A DNA stretch of 64,000 nucleotides from Flagellimonas aquimarina (GCF_003149745.1 NZ_QGEG01000001.1:1302001-1366000), one strand, 5' to 3'; counted from the first letter of the stretch, positions 36,849-46,134 are shown. The notes: generated from the sequence alone by a model not told the origin. Numbers and translations: made by a program.

Positions 36849-37486
36849 TTTTTCAATGCCTTTACCACTACAAAAGAGCCCTCTCCAAAGCCTTTTTTAG
36901 GAAGTTGTATTTCATTTATCTCGTTTAATTTTCCAAAGAGGGTTTGGTTAAATGCCAATTCTTTGAATCCTTTTTCGTTCAGCATTTTCTCAATACGCCC
37001 AACAGGATAGAAATGGGCATTTCTATAAAAGGTACTATGCCCTCTTTTTTCTTCATACTGTTTTGCAATTTCCTGGTCCTTGTCCAAAAAACCAATGATT
37101 ATCGCTCCATTGGTCTTAAGAACCCTATGGGCTTCTGATATTGCCTTACCAATGCTACTGAAGTGACAAATGGTAACAAAAAGAACAAAATCAAAAGTTA
37201 AATCTGCATACGGTAATCTTTCCGCGGTGCCTTTCAATACTTCAATACCCCGTTTTTTTGCCTTTTGCGCCATTGCGGAAGAAGGTTCTATACCTTCTTT
37301 GATGCCCAAGGGTTCAGAAAACCTTCCTGTTCCCAGACCCACTTCTATTCCTCGAATGTTTTCTGGTAATTTTTGAAGTTGTTCTTTGATTGCCTGTATC
37401 TCGGACATATATACTTTGGGGTATTTGTCATACCAAGACTCATATTCATCAACGTTATTCTCAAATATTTTTTTTGAACGTACCAT
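36845..37486 (-). CDS. class I SAM-dependent methyltransferase
   Basis: A 213-residue methyltransferase with motif I IEVGLGTGRFSEPLG (about 43-57) and a motif-IV-like FDFVLFVTICHF. The substrate is unknown. First of three genes reading into archease and rtcB; the 4-bp overlap shows translational coupling. No island operator is seen upstream; the nearest feature is the 10-bp inverted repeat at 37592-37650, and transcription may also come from the PepSY-dodecin genes. Confidence 0.85.
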   Translation of the reverse strand: MVRSKKIFENNVDEYESWYDKYPKVYMSEIQAIKEQLQKLPENIRGIEVGLGTGRFSEPLGIKEGIEPSSAMAQKAKKRGIEVLKGTAERLPYADLTFDFVLFVTICHFSSIGKAISEAHRVLKTNGAIIIGFLDKDQEIAKQYEEKRGHSTFYRNAHFYPVGRIEKMLNEKGFKELAFNQTLFGKLNEINEIQLPKKGFGEGSFVVVKALKK

Positions 37487-37591
37487 AATTGTATTTAATC
37501 AACAAATAATAAAGCGGCAAACAGCATAACTGTTCCAAAAGAAGAATAATGCTGCTGGTATTGTGTTATTTAGGTTGGTTTCCTAAAAGAG

Positions 37592-37650
37592 GGCATTCCC
37601 TTGGCGGGGTTATTAGGACACTACATTCATTTAGGTACCTAGGGAATGCC
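37592..37650. repeat. 10-bp inverted repeat GGCATTCCCT/AGGGAATGCC around a 39-nt loop
   Basis: Perfect arms at 37592-37601 and 37641-37650 lie in the 174-bp gap between dodecin and the methyltransferase gene. In minus-strand RNA the hairpin lies between the dodecin stop and the methyltransferase start. A short T-rich run follows, so it could be an attenuator, processing site or weak terminator. Confidence 0.55.
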
Positions 37651-37660
37651 TACTCCAATT

Positions 37661-37879
37661 TTAAGCTGTGGAGGGTTCATCAAGAATGCCAAAACATACT
37701 TTGGCATTTACACGATACTCTTCAATTTGGTTGTTGTTTACCGTAACCTGCATATCTTTTATATATACAGATTTAATGTCCTTTACGGTTTTTGATGCTT
37801 CAGTAATGATGTTCTGAACAGCATCTTCAAAGCTCTCAGTGGAGTTTCCCAAAATTTCTATGACCTTTAAAACTGACAT
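37661..37879 (-). CDS. dodecin-family protein
   Basis: 72 residues with the dodecin beta-alpha-beta-beta layout (VLKVIEILGNSTESFEDAVQ, ASKTVKDIKSVYIKDMQVTV, RVNAKVCFGI). Dodecins are dodecameric flavin stores, but here the flavin-stacking Trp is replaced (SVY instead of RWF-like), so flavin binding is uncertain. The gene lies 29 bp downstream of the PepSY-like gene and shares its operator-controlled promoter. Confidence 0.85.
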   Translation of the reverse strand: MSVLKVIEILGNSTESFEDAVQNIITEASKTVKDIKSVYIKDMQVTVNNNQIEEYRVNAKVCFGILDEPSTA

Positions 37880-37908
37880 GGCTGTTTTTTTAAGATTAAC
37901 AAATTGGA

Positions 37909-38418
37909 TTATAAAAATTTTCCATTTTCATCCGTTTTCACTCGTACAACTTTATCACCGTTGACTAGTTTCAATTTATATTTTTTGGTCACACTTTTGT
38001 CTTCATGATAGTTGACCAAATAAACATCTTTGGTAATGGTCCAGCCAGGAAATCTTTCATAAACAGATTCTTTAACCGACCTTGGGAGATTTACGTCTTT
38101 AAACTTTTCAGCTGTTCTTAAAAGCTTACCATCTTTATCATAAGCAGCCAGTATTCTTCCTTCAGGTATGTAGAAATTAACCTGGTAAAGATCATAGTCA
38201 TCTTGATAATACTCAGAATTTTTCAAATCGAAAGCAGCTACTTTTCTTTCTAGCAGTTCTACAGGAATTGAAGCAACTTCTTTTGTGTTCACATTGGTCA
38301 GATATTTATAGTTTGTCGCATATACTATGACCTCGGAAAGCTCTTCTGTTTTAATGATTTGGGCATACGATTGGGCGGTTAGTCCAATAATAAATAAACC
38401 AAGCAATAATTTTTTCAT
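37909..38418 (-). CDS. exported PepSY-like protein
   Basis: A 169-residue protein with a signal peptide (LLLGLFIIGLTAQSYAQ) and two PepSY-like half-domains (LPRSVKESVYERFPGWTI and KLKLVNGDKVVRVKTDENG). A periplasmic inhibitor or binding role is possible but unproven. Its promoter has the island operator 23 bp upstream of the -7 box. Divergent from ppsA; leads into dodecin. Confidence 0.7.
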   Translation of the reverse strand: MKKLLLGLFIIGLTAQSYAQIIKTEELSEVIVYATNYKYLTNVNTKEVASIPVELLERKVAAFDLKNSEYYQDDYDLYQVNFYIPEGRILAAYDKDGKLLRTAEKFKDVNLPRSVKESVYERFPGWTITKDVYLVNYHEDKSVTKKYKLKLVNGDKVVRVKTDENGKFL

Positions 38419-38478
38419 GATATTATTTTTTAATTAAAAACTAGATTAATTAATGAACATAAGCTTGTCCATTTTCCT

Positions 38479-38521
38479 TAAAAGTATCTCGTATGTCCCT
38501 CGTGCCAAATGACTTGGGTCA
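38479..38521 (-). promoter_or_regulatory. operator-controlled promoter for the PepSY-dodecin unit
   Basis: Dyad TGACTTGGGTCA (38510-38521) lies 23 bp upstream of minus-strand -7 box TACTTTTA (38479-38486, five of six). Confidence 0.75.
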
Positions 38522-38577
38522 GTCAGGATTTTAAGACGGAAGCCATCAAAAAAACTGAACTCTGATATTTGAATTAA

Positions 38578-38620
38578 TGATTAAGGTCATTCCATCATAG
38601 AAAGGGTACCGCTAATTTTG
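38578..38620 (+). promoter_or_regulatory. operator-controlled promoter for ppsA
   Basis: Dyad TGATTAAGGTCA (38578-38589) lies 23 bp upstream of -7 box TAATTTTG (38613-38620, six of six). Inferred start near 38625. Confidence 0.85.
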
Positions 38621-38674
38621 GGATGTAGCCAAAATGAGATGACGAAACCACCATTGGCAATCTGATTCAAAAAA

Positions 38675-41080
38675 ATGAGTAGTCTTATTAAAGAATTTAA
38701 GGAGTTGGGAATCAATGATATTCCTTTTGTTGGAGGTAAAAATGCTTCTTTGGGTGAAATGTACAATCAACTTACTTCCAAAGGAGTTCGGGTTCCTAAT
38801 GGCTTTGCAACAACCTCTAGGGCCTTTTGGGATTTTTTGGATGAGAATTCCCTTAGAAAACCTTTGGAAGAGGTATTGGCCCAATTGGATGTAAGAAAAT
38901 ATTCAAACTTGGGAATGGTCGGAAAAAGAGCCCGTAAACTCATACTGGATGCAGAACTATCCGCTGAACTCACCAAGGAGATTATTGAAGCCTATCAAAA
39001 CTTATGCGGACAAGCTCAATGCGCTGTTGCGGTAAGGAGCAGTGCCACGGCTGAAGACCTTCCCACTGCCAGTTTTGCAGGACAACATGATACTTTTTTA
39101 AATATTGAAGGACAAGCACCCCTACTGGAAGCAGTCAAGAAGTGCTTTGCTTCCCTTTACACAGACAGGGCAATAAAATACAGGGATGACAAAGGTTTTG
39201 AGCACAGCGATGTTGCCCTGTCTGTAGGCGTTCAGAAAATGGTGCGGGCGGATAAGGGATGCTCAGGGGTCGGTTTTACCATAGAACCGGAATCTGGTTT
39301 TGAGAATATTATACTCTTGTCCGGAGTTTGGGGGTTAGGGGAAAATATTGTCCAGGGCACTATAAACCCTGATGAGTTTTATGTATTCAAACCTACACTA
39401 GAGCAGGACAAATACCCAATTGTCCAAAAGAAAATGGGAGATAAGAAATTGACCATGGTCTATTCACAATCTAAGGATGGAGCATCAACGAAAAATATAA
39501 CCACCCCCCTCTCAAAACAACGGCAATTTATACTTACTAACAATGAGGTTATCCAGCTTGCCAAATGGTCCTTGTTGATAGAGAAACATTATAAAGGCCC
39601 TATGGACATTGAATGGGCAAAAGATGGGGTTACCAACGAGCTGTTTATCATTCAGGCCCGTCCAGAAACGGTTCATCATACAAGAAACAAAAATTTTCTA
39701 CTGGAATATACCTTACTTGAGAAGGGAGAAATACTGACCAGCGGAAATGCTGTAGGAGCCAAAATAAAGATGGGAGCAGCTAAGCTTTTAAAATCTCCAA
39801 GAGAAGCTTCTATGTTGGATAAACATCATATCATAGTTACGGATACTATAAATCCAGATTGGGATCCTTTGCTAAAACAAGTAGGAGGAATTGTCACCAA
39901 CAAAGGAGGTAGAACAAGTCATGCGGCCATTGTGGCTCGTGAACTTGGTGTTCCTGCCATAGTTGGCTGTGGCAATGCCACCAGTAAGATCATAGATGGA
40001 GAGGTAATTACATTATCATGTGCCCAAGGAAAAATGGGTTATGTCTACAAAGGAAAATTACCGTTTAAAACGAGAGAAATTGATTTTTCCAACATAAAAA
40101 TGCCAAAGACAGAGGCAAAGTTAATTTTGGCCGATCCAGAAAATGCGTTCCGTCTTTCTTTCTATCCCAATTCTGGAGTTGGGCTATTGCGAATGGAATT
40201 TATCATAACCCATTCCGTAAAAGTGCATCCCATGGCATTATTAAAATTTGACAATGTCAAACATCCTGAAGACATCAATGCTATTAATGAACTTACCCAA
40301 AATTACAAGGATAAGAAAGAATACTTTATCGACCATCTATCACAAGGAATTGCAATGATCGCGGCAAGCTTTTATCCCAAAGAGGTTATTGTGCGCTTGA
40401 GTGATTTTAAGACCAATGAATATGCTAATCTTATAGGTGGACGGGACTTTGAACCAGAAGAGGAAAATCCCATGCTAGGTTTCAGGGGAGCTGCCAGATA
40501 CTACAGCGATTTGTACAAGGGAGCGTTTGCTCTGGAGTGTGCTGCTATTAAAAAGGTTCGCGAGAGCATGGGTTTGGATAACCTTAAGGTAATGGTACCT
40601 TTTTGCAGAACCTTGGAAGAAGGAAAAAAAGTTGTGGGTTTAATGGCAGAAAACGGATTAAAACGTGGAGAAAAAGGATTGGAAATCTATACTATGGTAG
40701 AAATACCCAGCAATGTAATCTTAGCAGAGGAATTTGCAAAAATCTTTGATGGATTTTCTATTGGTTCCAATGACCTTACACAACTCACTCTGGGAATAGA
40801 TCGGGACTCTGAACTTATGGGCAATCTTTTTGATGAAAATAATCTTGCGTCCAAACGTATGATAGCCATGGCCATTAAAAAGGCAAACAAAACAGGCACA
40901 AAAATTGGGCTTTGTGGACAGGCACCGAGTGATTTTCCGGAGTTTGCCTCTTTCTTGGTCAGAACGGGAATAGATAGTATTTCTTTTAATCCAGATGCAC
41001 TTTTGCAAGGTATAGAGAACATCAATATGGCGGAAAAAGGTTTGATGAAACTTAAATCGACTTCAAATCAAAGTTTTTAA
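38675..41080 (+). CDS. ppsA: phosphoenolpyruvate synthase
   Basis: An 801-residue pyruvate, water dikinase. The N-terminal ATP-grasp domain starts with FVGGKNASLGEM; the phosphohistidine domain has GGRTSHAAIVARELGVPAIVG; the C-terminal PEP/pyruvate barrel has the GSNDLTQL and GLCGQAPSD motifs with the catalytic Cys. It converts pyruvate and ATP to PEP, AMP and phosphate, allowing gluconeogenesis and PEP supply. A perfect -7 box with the island operator 23 bp upstream lies 55 bp ahead. It is transcribed alone, away from the PepSY-dodecin pair. Confidence 0.95.
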   Translation: MSSLIKEFKELGINDIPFVGGKNASLGEMYNQLTSKGVRVPNGFATTSRAFWDFLDENSLRKPLEEVLAQLDVRKYSNLGMVGKRARKLILDAELSAELTKEIIEAYQNLCGQAQCAVAVRSSATAEDLPTASFAGQHDTFLNIEGQAPLLEAVKKCFASLYTDRAIKYRDDKGFEHSDVALSVGVQKMVRADKGCSGVGFTIEPESGFENIILLSGVWGLGENIVQGTINPDEFYVFKPTLEQDKYPIVQKKMGDKKLTMVYSQSKDGASTKNITTPLSKQRQFILTNNEVIQLAKWSLLIEKHYKGPMDIEWAKDGVTNELFIIQARPETVHHTRNKNFLLEYTLLEKGEILTSGNAVGAKIKMGAAKLLKSPREASMLDKHHIIVTDTINPDWDPLLKQVGGIVTNKGGRTSHAAIVARELGVPAIVGCGNATSKIIDGEVITLSCAQGKMGYVYKGKLPFKTREIDFSNIKMPKTEAKLILADPENAFRLSFYPNSGVGLLRMEFIITHSVKVHPMALLKFDNVKHPEDINAINELTQNYKDKKEYFIDHLSQGIAMIAASFYPKEVIVRLSDFKTNEYANLIGGRDFEPEEENPMLGFRGAARYYSDLYKGAFALECAAIKKVRESMGLDNLKVMVPFCRTLEEGKKVVGLMAENGLKRGEKGLEIYTMVEIPSNVILAEEFAKIFDGFSIGSNDLTQLTLGIDRDSELMGNLFDENNLASKRMIAMAIKKANKTGTKIGLCGQAPSDFPEFASFLVRTGIDSISFNPDALLQGIENINMAEKGLMKLKSTSNQSF

Positions 41081-41163
41081 ATCAGTTTTTTGAACTATTG
41101 AAACAAGGAAAAACAAGTGCAAAGGAACAATATGAAGAAAAAAAAGAAAAAAATGTATCCAAC

Positions 41164-41206
41164 TGACCTAGGTCAGTTCACACCTTGGTTGGGTGTTGTA
41201 CTTTAG
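41164..41206 (+). promoter_or_regulatory. operator-controlled promoter with no obvious gene (perfect palindrome)
   Basis: Dyad TGACCTAGGTCA (41164-41175) is the centre of an 18-bp perfect palindrome AACTGACCTAGGTCAGTT (41161-41178). -7 box TACTTTAG (41199-41206, five of six) lies 23 bp downstream of the dyad. The downstream 360 bp has no substantial coding frame. Confidence 0.75.
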
Positions 41207-41210
41207 CCAA

Positions 41211-41417
41211 ACGATTAATGAAAGTATAGTTTTTTGAAAAATATTGATTTATGATGTTGCAAAGCAAAGTAAATCATAGTGAAGGATTCAGCGTGATTGA
41301 TATGTCAAAATTGACCCCTAGATTATTTTAGCAATAAAATGGCTTAAGGATTGATTGAAAGCATGACTTGAACAAGAAGAATTCATAGGAAGCAGGAGGC
41401 CTTTGGTTTCCTGCTTC
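41211..41417 (+). ncRNA. candidate non-coding or micropeptide transcript
   Basis: The promoter at 41164-41206 should start a transcript near 41211, and a stable hairpin ends at 41417. Between them the longest frame is 26 codons (41251-41331, starting MMLQSKVNHSEG). A second operator-controlled promoter for the next gene lies beyond the hairpin, so the first promoter would be redundant unless it makes its own product. A regulatory RNA or a micropeptide is possible; this is inference from layout alone. Confidence 0.4.
41389..41417 (+). terminator. strong hairpin, possible terminator of the candidate RNA
   Basis: A perfect 9-bp stem GAAGCAGGA / TCCTGCTTC closes an 11-nt loop. It is not followed by a clear T-run, so it may be an RNA structure rather than a terminator. 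Confidence 0.5.
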
Positions 41418-41504
41418 TGGTTATACCAATCTCTAATTGGTTTATGATACGCTAAAAATCATTTCACCCTTTTACAAAAGCATTTGAAGCACATAGATAT
41501 TGAA

Positions 41505-41547
41505 TGATATTCATCATTTTAGAATCTCCTGTTCCTTTCTACATTTA
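41505..41547 (+). promoter_or_regulatory. operator-controlled promoter for the flavin reductase-RNR operon
   Basis: Dyad TGATATTCATCA (41505-41516) lies 23 bp upstream of -7 box TACATTTA (41540-41547, five of six). The inferred start, near 41552, is 17 nt before the ATG at 41569. Confidence 0.78.
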
Positions 41548-41568
41548 TTCAATTCCTTACCATCAAGT

Positions 41569-42177
41569 ATGAAGGCAATGCAGCACCTTTTTCAATCTTT
41601 GGACACGAGTGTTCCCATTTGGGACAGCACTTTTATGGTAGCCCCTTTGGTTCTTATCGGAACCAAGGAAGCAGATAACTATGACATGGCGCCCAAACAT
41701 ATGGCGGGCCCTGTAGGGTTTGACAACTACTTTGGATTTGTTTGCACACCAAAGCACGCCACGTACCACAACGTTTTAAAAACCAAATTTTTTACCGTTA
41801 GTTTTCCACTGCCAGACACCATTGTTGCAACCTCCCTTGCCGCTTCACAAAGGGATACGGTAATTTCTAAATATAAAAATGTTCTAAAAGCCCTGCCGCT
41901 GGAGAAAGCACAGACTATGGATGCCATGTTCTTAAAAGATTCTTATTTGCGTCTGGAGTGCGAATTGTTCAAGGTCATTGATGGGTTTGGTGAGAACAGT
42001 ATTATAACCGGAAAAATAAAAGTAGCACAAGTGCTTGATGAATATAGGAGAATCTCCGAGAGGGATGAACAGGATCAATTAGTTAAAGACCCACTTTTTG
42101 TCTATATCTCACCTGGAAGATTTGCCAAAATCACCAAGACCTATAATTTTCCATTTCCCAAAGACTTTAAGAGATGA
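41569..42177 (+). CDS. flavin reductase family protein
   Basis: A 202-residue FMN-binding split-barrel protein. Family landmarks are FMVAPLVLIGTKEADNYDMAP and GFVCTPKHATYHN near the N-terminus. The ATG at 41569 lies 17 nt from the inferred transcription start; the frame is open to 41500, but that extension would start before the promoter and is rejected. The gene leads a five-gene operon including class II ribonucleotide reductase, and overlaps the peptidase gene by 4 bp. Substrate unknown. Confidence 0.85.
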   Translation: MKAMQHLFQSLDTSVPIWDSTFMVAPLVLIGTKEADNYDMAPKHMAGPVGFDNYFGFVCTPKHATYHNVLKTKFFTVSFPLPDTIVATSLAASQRDTVISKYKNVLKALPLEKAQTMDAMFLKDSYLRLECELFKVIDGFGENSIITGKIKVAQVLDEYRRISERDEQDQLVKDPLFVYISPGRFAKITKTYNFPFPKDFKR

Positions 42178-43349
42178 CATCCAAGACCGAGCTAAACGCC
42201 AAAGAAATATTGGATTATTTTAAGGTGAACCAAAAAAAAATGATCAGTTTTTTGGAACGGTTGGTTGTTCATGAATCTCCTTCTGGCAATCATGACTCCC
42301 AAGTAAAAATTCTCAAATTAATTGGTGGAGAACTGAAAAAATTAGGATTCCATGTAATGTATTTTCCAGGAAAGCAAACCGGGGGACATTTATATGCTAG
42401 ACCTCAAAACAGATTTAAGGACAAGCCTTTACAATTGATTGTTGGGCATTGCGATACTGTATGGGAGATGGACACGCTGTCAACAATGCCGATTAGAGAA
42501 AAAAATGGAAGAATGACCGGCCCTGGCATATATGATATGAAGGCAGGGCTGACGCAATTAGTCTTTTCGCTTAAGGCAATAAAAGAACTGGGATTGTCCA
42601 TTTCATTGGAGCCGATAATTATCATCAACTCCGATGAGGAAATTGGAAGCAGGGAATCCACACAAACAATTTCCCGCATCGCCAAAATCACAAAAAGGGC
42701 CTTTGTACTGGAACCCCCATTGGGTTTGGATGGAAAATTAAAAACAGCCAGAAAAGGTGTTGGAAGGTTCACCATAACCGTTAAGGGAAAAGCAGCACAC
42801 GCCGGATTGGATCCAGAAAAGGGAATCAATGCCATTGTAGAACTTTCAAATGTTGTCCAGCAATTGTATGCTATGAATGATTTTGAAAACGGAATCACTG
42901 TAAATGTAGGTATGATCCAAGGTGGAATCTCTGCCAATGTGGTTGCCCCGGAAAGTAAGGCCGTCATAGATGTCAGGGTTTTAAATCAAGCGGATGGTGA
43001 TAAAATCACTGAACAGATTTACGCATTAAGACCATCTATGCCAGATGTGGAACTATACATTGATGGAGGTATTGGCAGGCCTCCTCTTGAGCGCACAGAA
43101 CGCAATCGGTTGTTATGGCAACTTGCAAAAACAAAAGGGGCATTATTGGGGTTGAAGCTAGAAGAAGGTATTGCTGGTGGCGGGTCTGATGGCAATACAA
43201 CAAGTATGTACACGGCCACTTTAGATGGATTGGGAACCACCGGGGATGGCGCCCACGCTGTCCATGAGTTCATCTTCTTAAATGAGTTGCCGGTAAGAAC
43301 TGCACTGTTGACTCTTCTTCTGTTGGCAAAAGCAATTAATTCAAATTAA
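42174..43349 (+). CDS. M20-family metallopeptidase
   Basis: A 391-residue carboxypeptidase G2-like enzyme. Zinc ligands and catalytic acids are visible in VGHCDTVWE, GPGIYDMKAG, NSDEEIGS and the final HAVHEF; the dimerisation domain starts near KGKAAHAGLDPEKG. The substrate is unknown; amino-acyl or peptide amides are likely. Overlaps the flavin reductase by 4 bp and is 11 bp from the DUF1611 gene. Confidence 0.9.
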   Translation: MTSKTELNAKEILDYFKVNQKKMISFLERLVVHESPSGNHDSQVKILKLIGGELKKLGFHVMYFPGKQTGGHLYARPQNRFKDKPLQLIVGHCDTVWEMDTLSTMPIREKNGRMTGPGIYDMKAGLTQLVFSLKAIKELGLSISLEPIIIINSDEEIGSRESTQTISRIAKITKRAFVLEPPLGLDGKLKTARKGVGRFTITVKGKAAHAGLDPEKGINAIVELSNVVQQLYAMNDFENGITVNVGMIQGGISANVVAPESKAVIDVRVLNQADGDKITEQIYALRPSMPDVELYIDGGIGRPPLERTERNRLLWQLAKTKGALLGLKLEEGIAGGGSDGNTTSMYTATLDGLGTTGDGAHAVHEFIFLNELPVRTALLTLLLLAKAINSN

Positions 43350-43360
43350 AGAACAGTACT

Positions 43361-44389
43361 ATGAATCATAAATATATCTATACATCCTTAACTCGAATTT
43401 CTGACTTGGCCGAGAAAGATTTTACATTTAAAAAAATAGAGCGCGATAAATGGAAGACTGGGGACTATGTGGCATGCAAAATAATAAATGCCGGCGGTGA
43501 AAGTCTAAAACTGGAACTTCCCAATGGAAGAATGCGAGGGGTTATTGCCGGGGAATCACTTATTGGAGCTTTAGGTGAACGTTTTGCTACACTGGAAGCT
43601 ACAGGTAGTTGGAGAAACGTGACGGATGATTTAAAGATGAGCGTCTTGACCGGTGCAGGTCTGTTGGGAAAACTAACTTCAAAATCGATTTTTATTCCCA
43701 AGATGATAAGGGTGTTGTATACAGGCCATGCTTTCAGGAGAGAGGAAAAAGTGACTATGGATAGTTTTGTAAAACCTATAGGAACAGTTCCTTTTGATAC
43801 TCCGGTAATTCTTTTTGTGGGGACATCCATGTCCGCTGGAAAAACTACATCTGCCCGTATAGTGACCAATCTATTCAAACAAGCGGGGTACAACGTGGTT
43901 GGTGCAAAACTTACAGGAGCAGGGCGTTTTAAAGATATTCTTGCTTTTAAGGATGTTGGCGCGGATAAAGTATTGGATTTTGTTGACGTTGGGCTTCCAT
44001 CTTCTATCTGCCCCAAAGAAACATATCAAACTAAATTGGAGCAAATGCTTAGTAGAATTGCTATTGAAAAAGCAGATGTTGCTATAATAGAAATTGGGGC
44101 CTCTCCCCTTGAACCCTACAATGGAGACAGTGCTATTGAGAGGATTAGAGAACATATTCAATGTACCATTTTAAGTGCATCTGACCCATATGCCGTATAT
44201 GGACTCATGAAGGCATTTAATATCACACCTGATATCGTGACCGGAATAGCTTCTAATACGCTGGCAGGAATACAAATGGTGGAAAAGCTCTGCGGAGTAA
44301 GGGCACTAAATTTGATAGATTCTACTACGACAAAAAAGTTAAAAAAAATATTAACAGCCACTACGGGGTTCTCACTTAAACCAAAATGA
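43361..44389 (+). CDS. DUF1611 domain P-loop protein (DgcN-like)
   Basis: A 342-residue protein whose C-terminal part has a P-loop (FVGTSMSAGKTTSA, about 147-160) and a FVDVGLPSSICP segment, matching DUF1611/DgcN-like proteins, linked in other bacteria to N-terminally modified or D-amino acids. An N-terminal Rossmann-like part precedes it. Pairing with an M20 peptidase suggests a modified amino acid or dipeptide substrate; this is inference. Stop overlaps the nrdJ ATG (ATGA). Confidence 0.8.
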   Translation: MNHKYIYTSLTRISDLAEKDFTFKKIERDKWKTGDYVACKIINAGGESLKLELPNGRMRGVIAGESLIGALGERFATLEATGSWRNVTDDLKMSVLTGAGLLGKLTSKSIFIPKMIRVLYTGHAFRREEKVTMDSFVKPIGTVPFDTPVILFVGTSMSAGKTTSARIVTNLFKQAGYNVVGAKLTGAGRFKDILAFKDVGADKVLDFVDVGLPSSICPKETYQTKLEQMLSRIAIEKADVAIIEIGASPLEPYNGDSAIERIREHIQCTILSASDPYAVYGLMKAFNITPDIVTGIASNTLAGIQMVEKLCGVRALNLIDSTTTKKLKKILTATTGFSLKPK

Positions 44390-46101
44390 GACTTACTAAA
44401 AATGCTACACAGATTCTAAACGCCAGATATCTTAAAAAAGATATTAATGGGAAAATAGTTGAAACTCCAAACGCGCTTTTTAGAAGAGTGGCAAAACACA
44501 TTTCAAATATTGAAGAAATCAATAGAAAGGAGTGGGAAAACACCTTTTATAAAGTTATGGTAAATCTTGAGTTTCTACCAAATTCGCCGACTTTAATGAA
44601 TGCAGGCTTGCCCAATGGACAGTTAAGCGCATGTTTTGTCCTGCCTGTTAAAGATAGCTTGAATAGCATTTTTACCACCCTTAAGAATGCTGCATTGATT
44701 CATCAAAGTGGAGGTGGAACGGGATATAATTTTTCCAAACTTAGGCCTAAGGGTGATGTGGTCACTTCATCAGGTGGAACTTCATCAGGTCCTATTGCTT
44801 TTATGAAAATATATGATGCCGCAACAGAATATGTGAAGCAGGGAGGGAAAAGAAGGGGGGCAAACATGGGTATTTTAAATGTGGAGCATCCAGATATTGA
44901 AGATTTCATCAAATCAAAATCGGATAATGTTAGTTTAAGGAATTTTAATATTTCTATCGGTATATCAGATAGATTTATGCGCGCAGTGCAATTAAATAAT
45001 GATTGGGAACTCATCAATCCAAGAAACCATACCGTTCATAAAACGGTAAGGGCTTCTGATATTTGGCAAACTATTGTTGAAGCAGCTTGGAAAACTGGAG
45101 ATCCTGGGCTTATTTTTTTGGATACCATCAATAAGGCCAATCCCATTCCAAAACAAGGTGGAATTCAAACCACAAATCCATGTGGGGAAGTACCCCTCTT
45201 GGACCATGAAAGTTGTAATCTAGGATCCTTGAATTTGATAAAAATGGTTAAAACTTTAGATGGAAAGTGGAAAGTGGATTGGGATAAGCTAGAACAAACT
45301 ATTGCCACTACTATACGGCTTTTGGACAATGTAATCTCAGCAAACCATTATCTATTGCCCCAAGTAAAATCCAAAACCACCAAAAACCGCAAAGTAGGGC
45401 TTGGTGTTATGGGCTGGGCAGAAATGTTGATTATGTTGGGGTTGCCTTACGCCTCGGACGAAGCAGTGCAATTGGGAGAAAAACTAATGGCATTTATTCA
45501 GTCTAAAAGCTATGATGCTTCAAATGCACTGGCCAAAGAACGTGGAACCTTTCCTAATTGGAATGAGAGTATTTATGCAACGGAAAAACGCATGCGGAAT
45601 GCTACATGCAATAGTATTGCCCCCACCGGGAGTATCTCGGTTATTGCCAATACATCTTATTCCATAGAACCACTTTACGCATTGGCTTATAAAAGAGTGG
45701 GAATTTTAGAAAATGAAACACAGATGGAAATTAATCCTGTGTTTTTAGAAAAGATGGGACTACTTGGACTTTGGACAGAAGAACTCAAGTTCGAAGTAAT
45801 GAAAACTGGAAGCATTCAGCAGGCGAAATCCGTTCCAAAAAAAATAAGGAAATTGTTTGAAACAAGCCTTGAAATCCCATGGAAATGGCATTTGTTGCAT
45901 CAGAGGGCATTTCAAAGATATACAGACAATGCAGTTTCCAAAACCATTAATCTTCTGGAAAAAACCACCAAACAGGAAATTTCAAAGATTTATTTCACCG
46001 CATGGGAATATGGTTTAAAGGGAATTACAATATATAGAAATGGTAGTAAACCAAATCAAGTCCTACAAACCTGTAATTTGAACAAGGATGACGTTTGTTA
46101 G
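44386..46101 (+). CDS. nrdJ: adenosylcobalamin-dependent (class II) ribonucleotide reductase
   Basis: A 571-residue class II RNR that makes deoxyribonucleotides without oxygen, using coenzyme B12. The N-terminus is of the short NrdJ type (no ATP-cone); catalytic features are GGGTGYNFSKLRPKG, KRRGANMGILNVEHPDI, the CGE triad NPCGEVPLLDHESCNLG, and NATCNSIAPTGSIS. The tail ends TCNLNKDDVC, a candidate for the reducing cysteine pair. It is shorter than most (600-900). It is expressed from an operator-controlled promoter in the stress island, fitting use under low oxygen. Confidence 0.92.
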   Translation: MRLTKNATQILNARYLKKDINGKIVETPNALFRRVAKHISNIEEINRKEWENTFYKVMVNLEFLPNSPTLMNAGLPNGQLSACFVLPVKDSLNSIFTTLKNAALIHQSGGGTGYNFSKLRPKGDVVTSSGGTSSGPIAFMKIYDAATEYVKQGGKRRGANMGILNVEHPDIEDFIKSKSDNVSLRNFNISIGISDRFMRAVQLNNDWELINPRNHTVHKTVRASDIWQTIVEAAWKTGDPGLIFLDTINKANPIPKQGGIQTTNPCGEVPLLDHESCNLGSLNLIKMVKTLDGKWKVDWDKLEQTIATTIRLLDNVISANHYLLPQVKSKTTKNRKVGLGVMGWAEMLIMLGLPYASDEAVQLGEKLMAFIQSKSYDASNALAKERGTFPNWNESIYATEKRMRNATCNSIAPTGSISVIANTSYSIEPLYALAYKRVGILENETQMEINPVFLEKMGLLGLWTEELKFEVMKTGSIQQAKSVPKKIRKLFETSLEIPWKWHLLHQRAFQRYTDNAVSKTINLLEKTTKQEISKIYFTAWEYGLKGITIYRNGSKPNQVLQTCNLNKDDVC

Positions 46102-46134
46102 ACAGCTTTTTATAAATGGTCCCATAGTTACAAG

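Noticed and set aside
41251..41331. 26-codon frame MMLQSKVNHSEG... as a gene
   Set aside because: Too short and without recognisable features; noted only as part of the candidate transcript.
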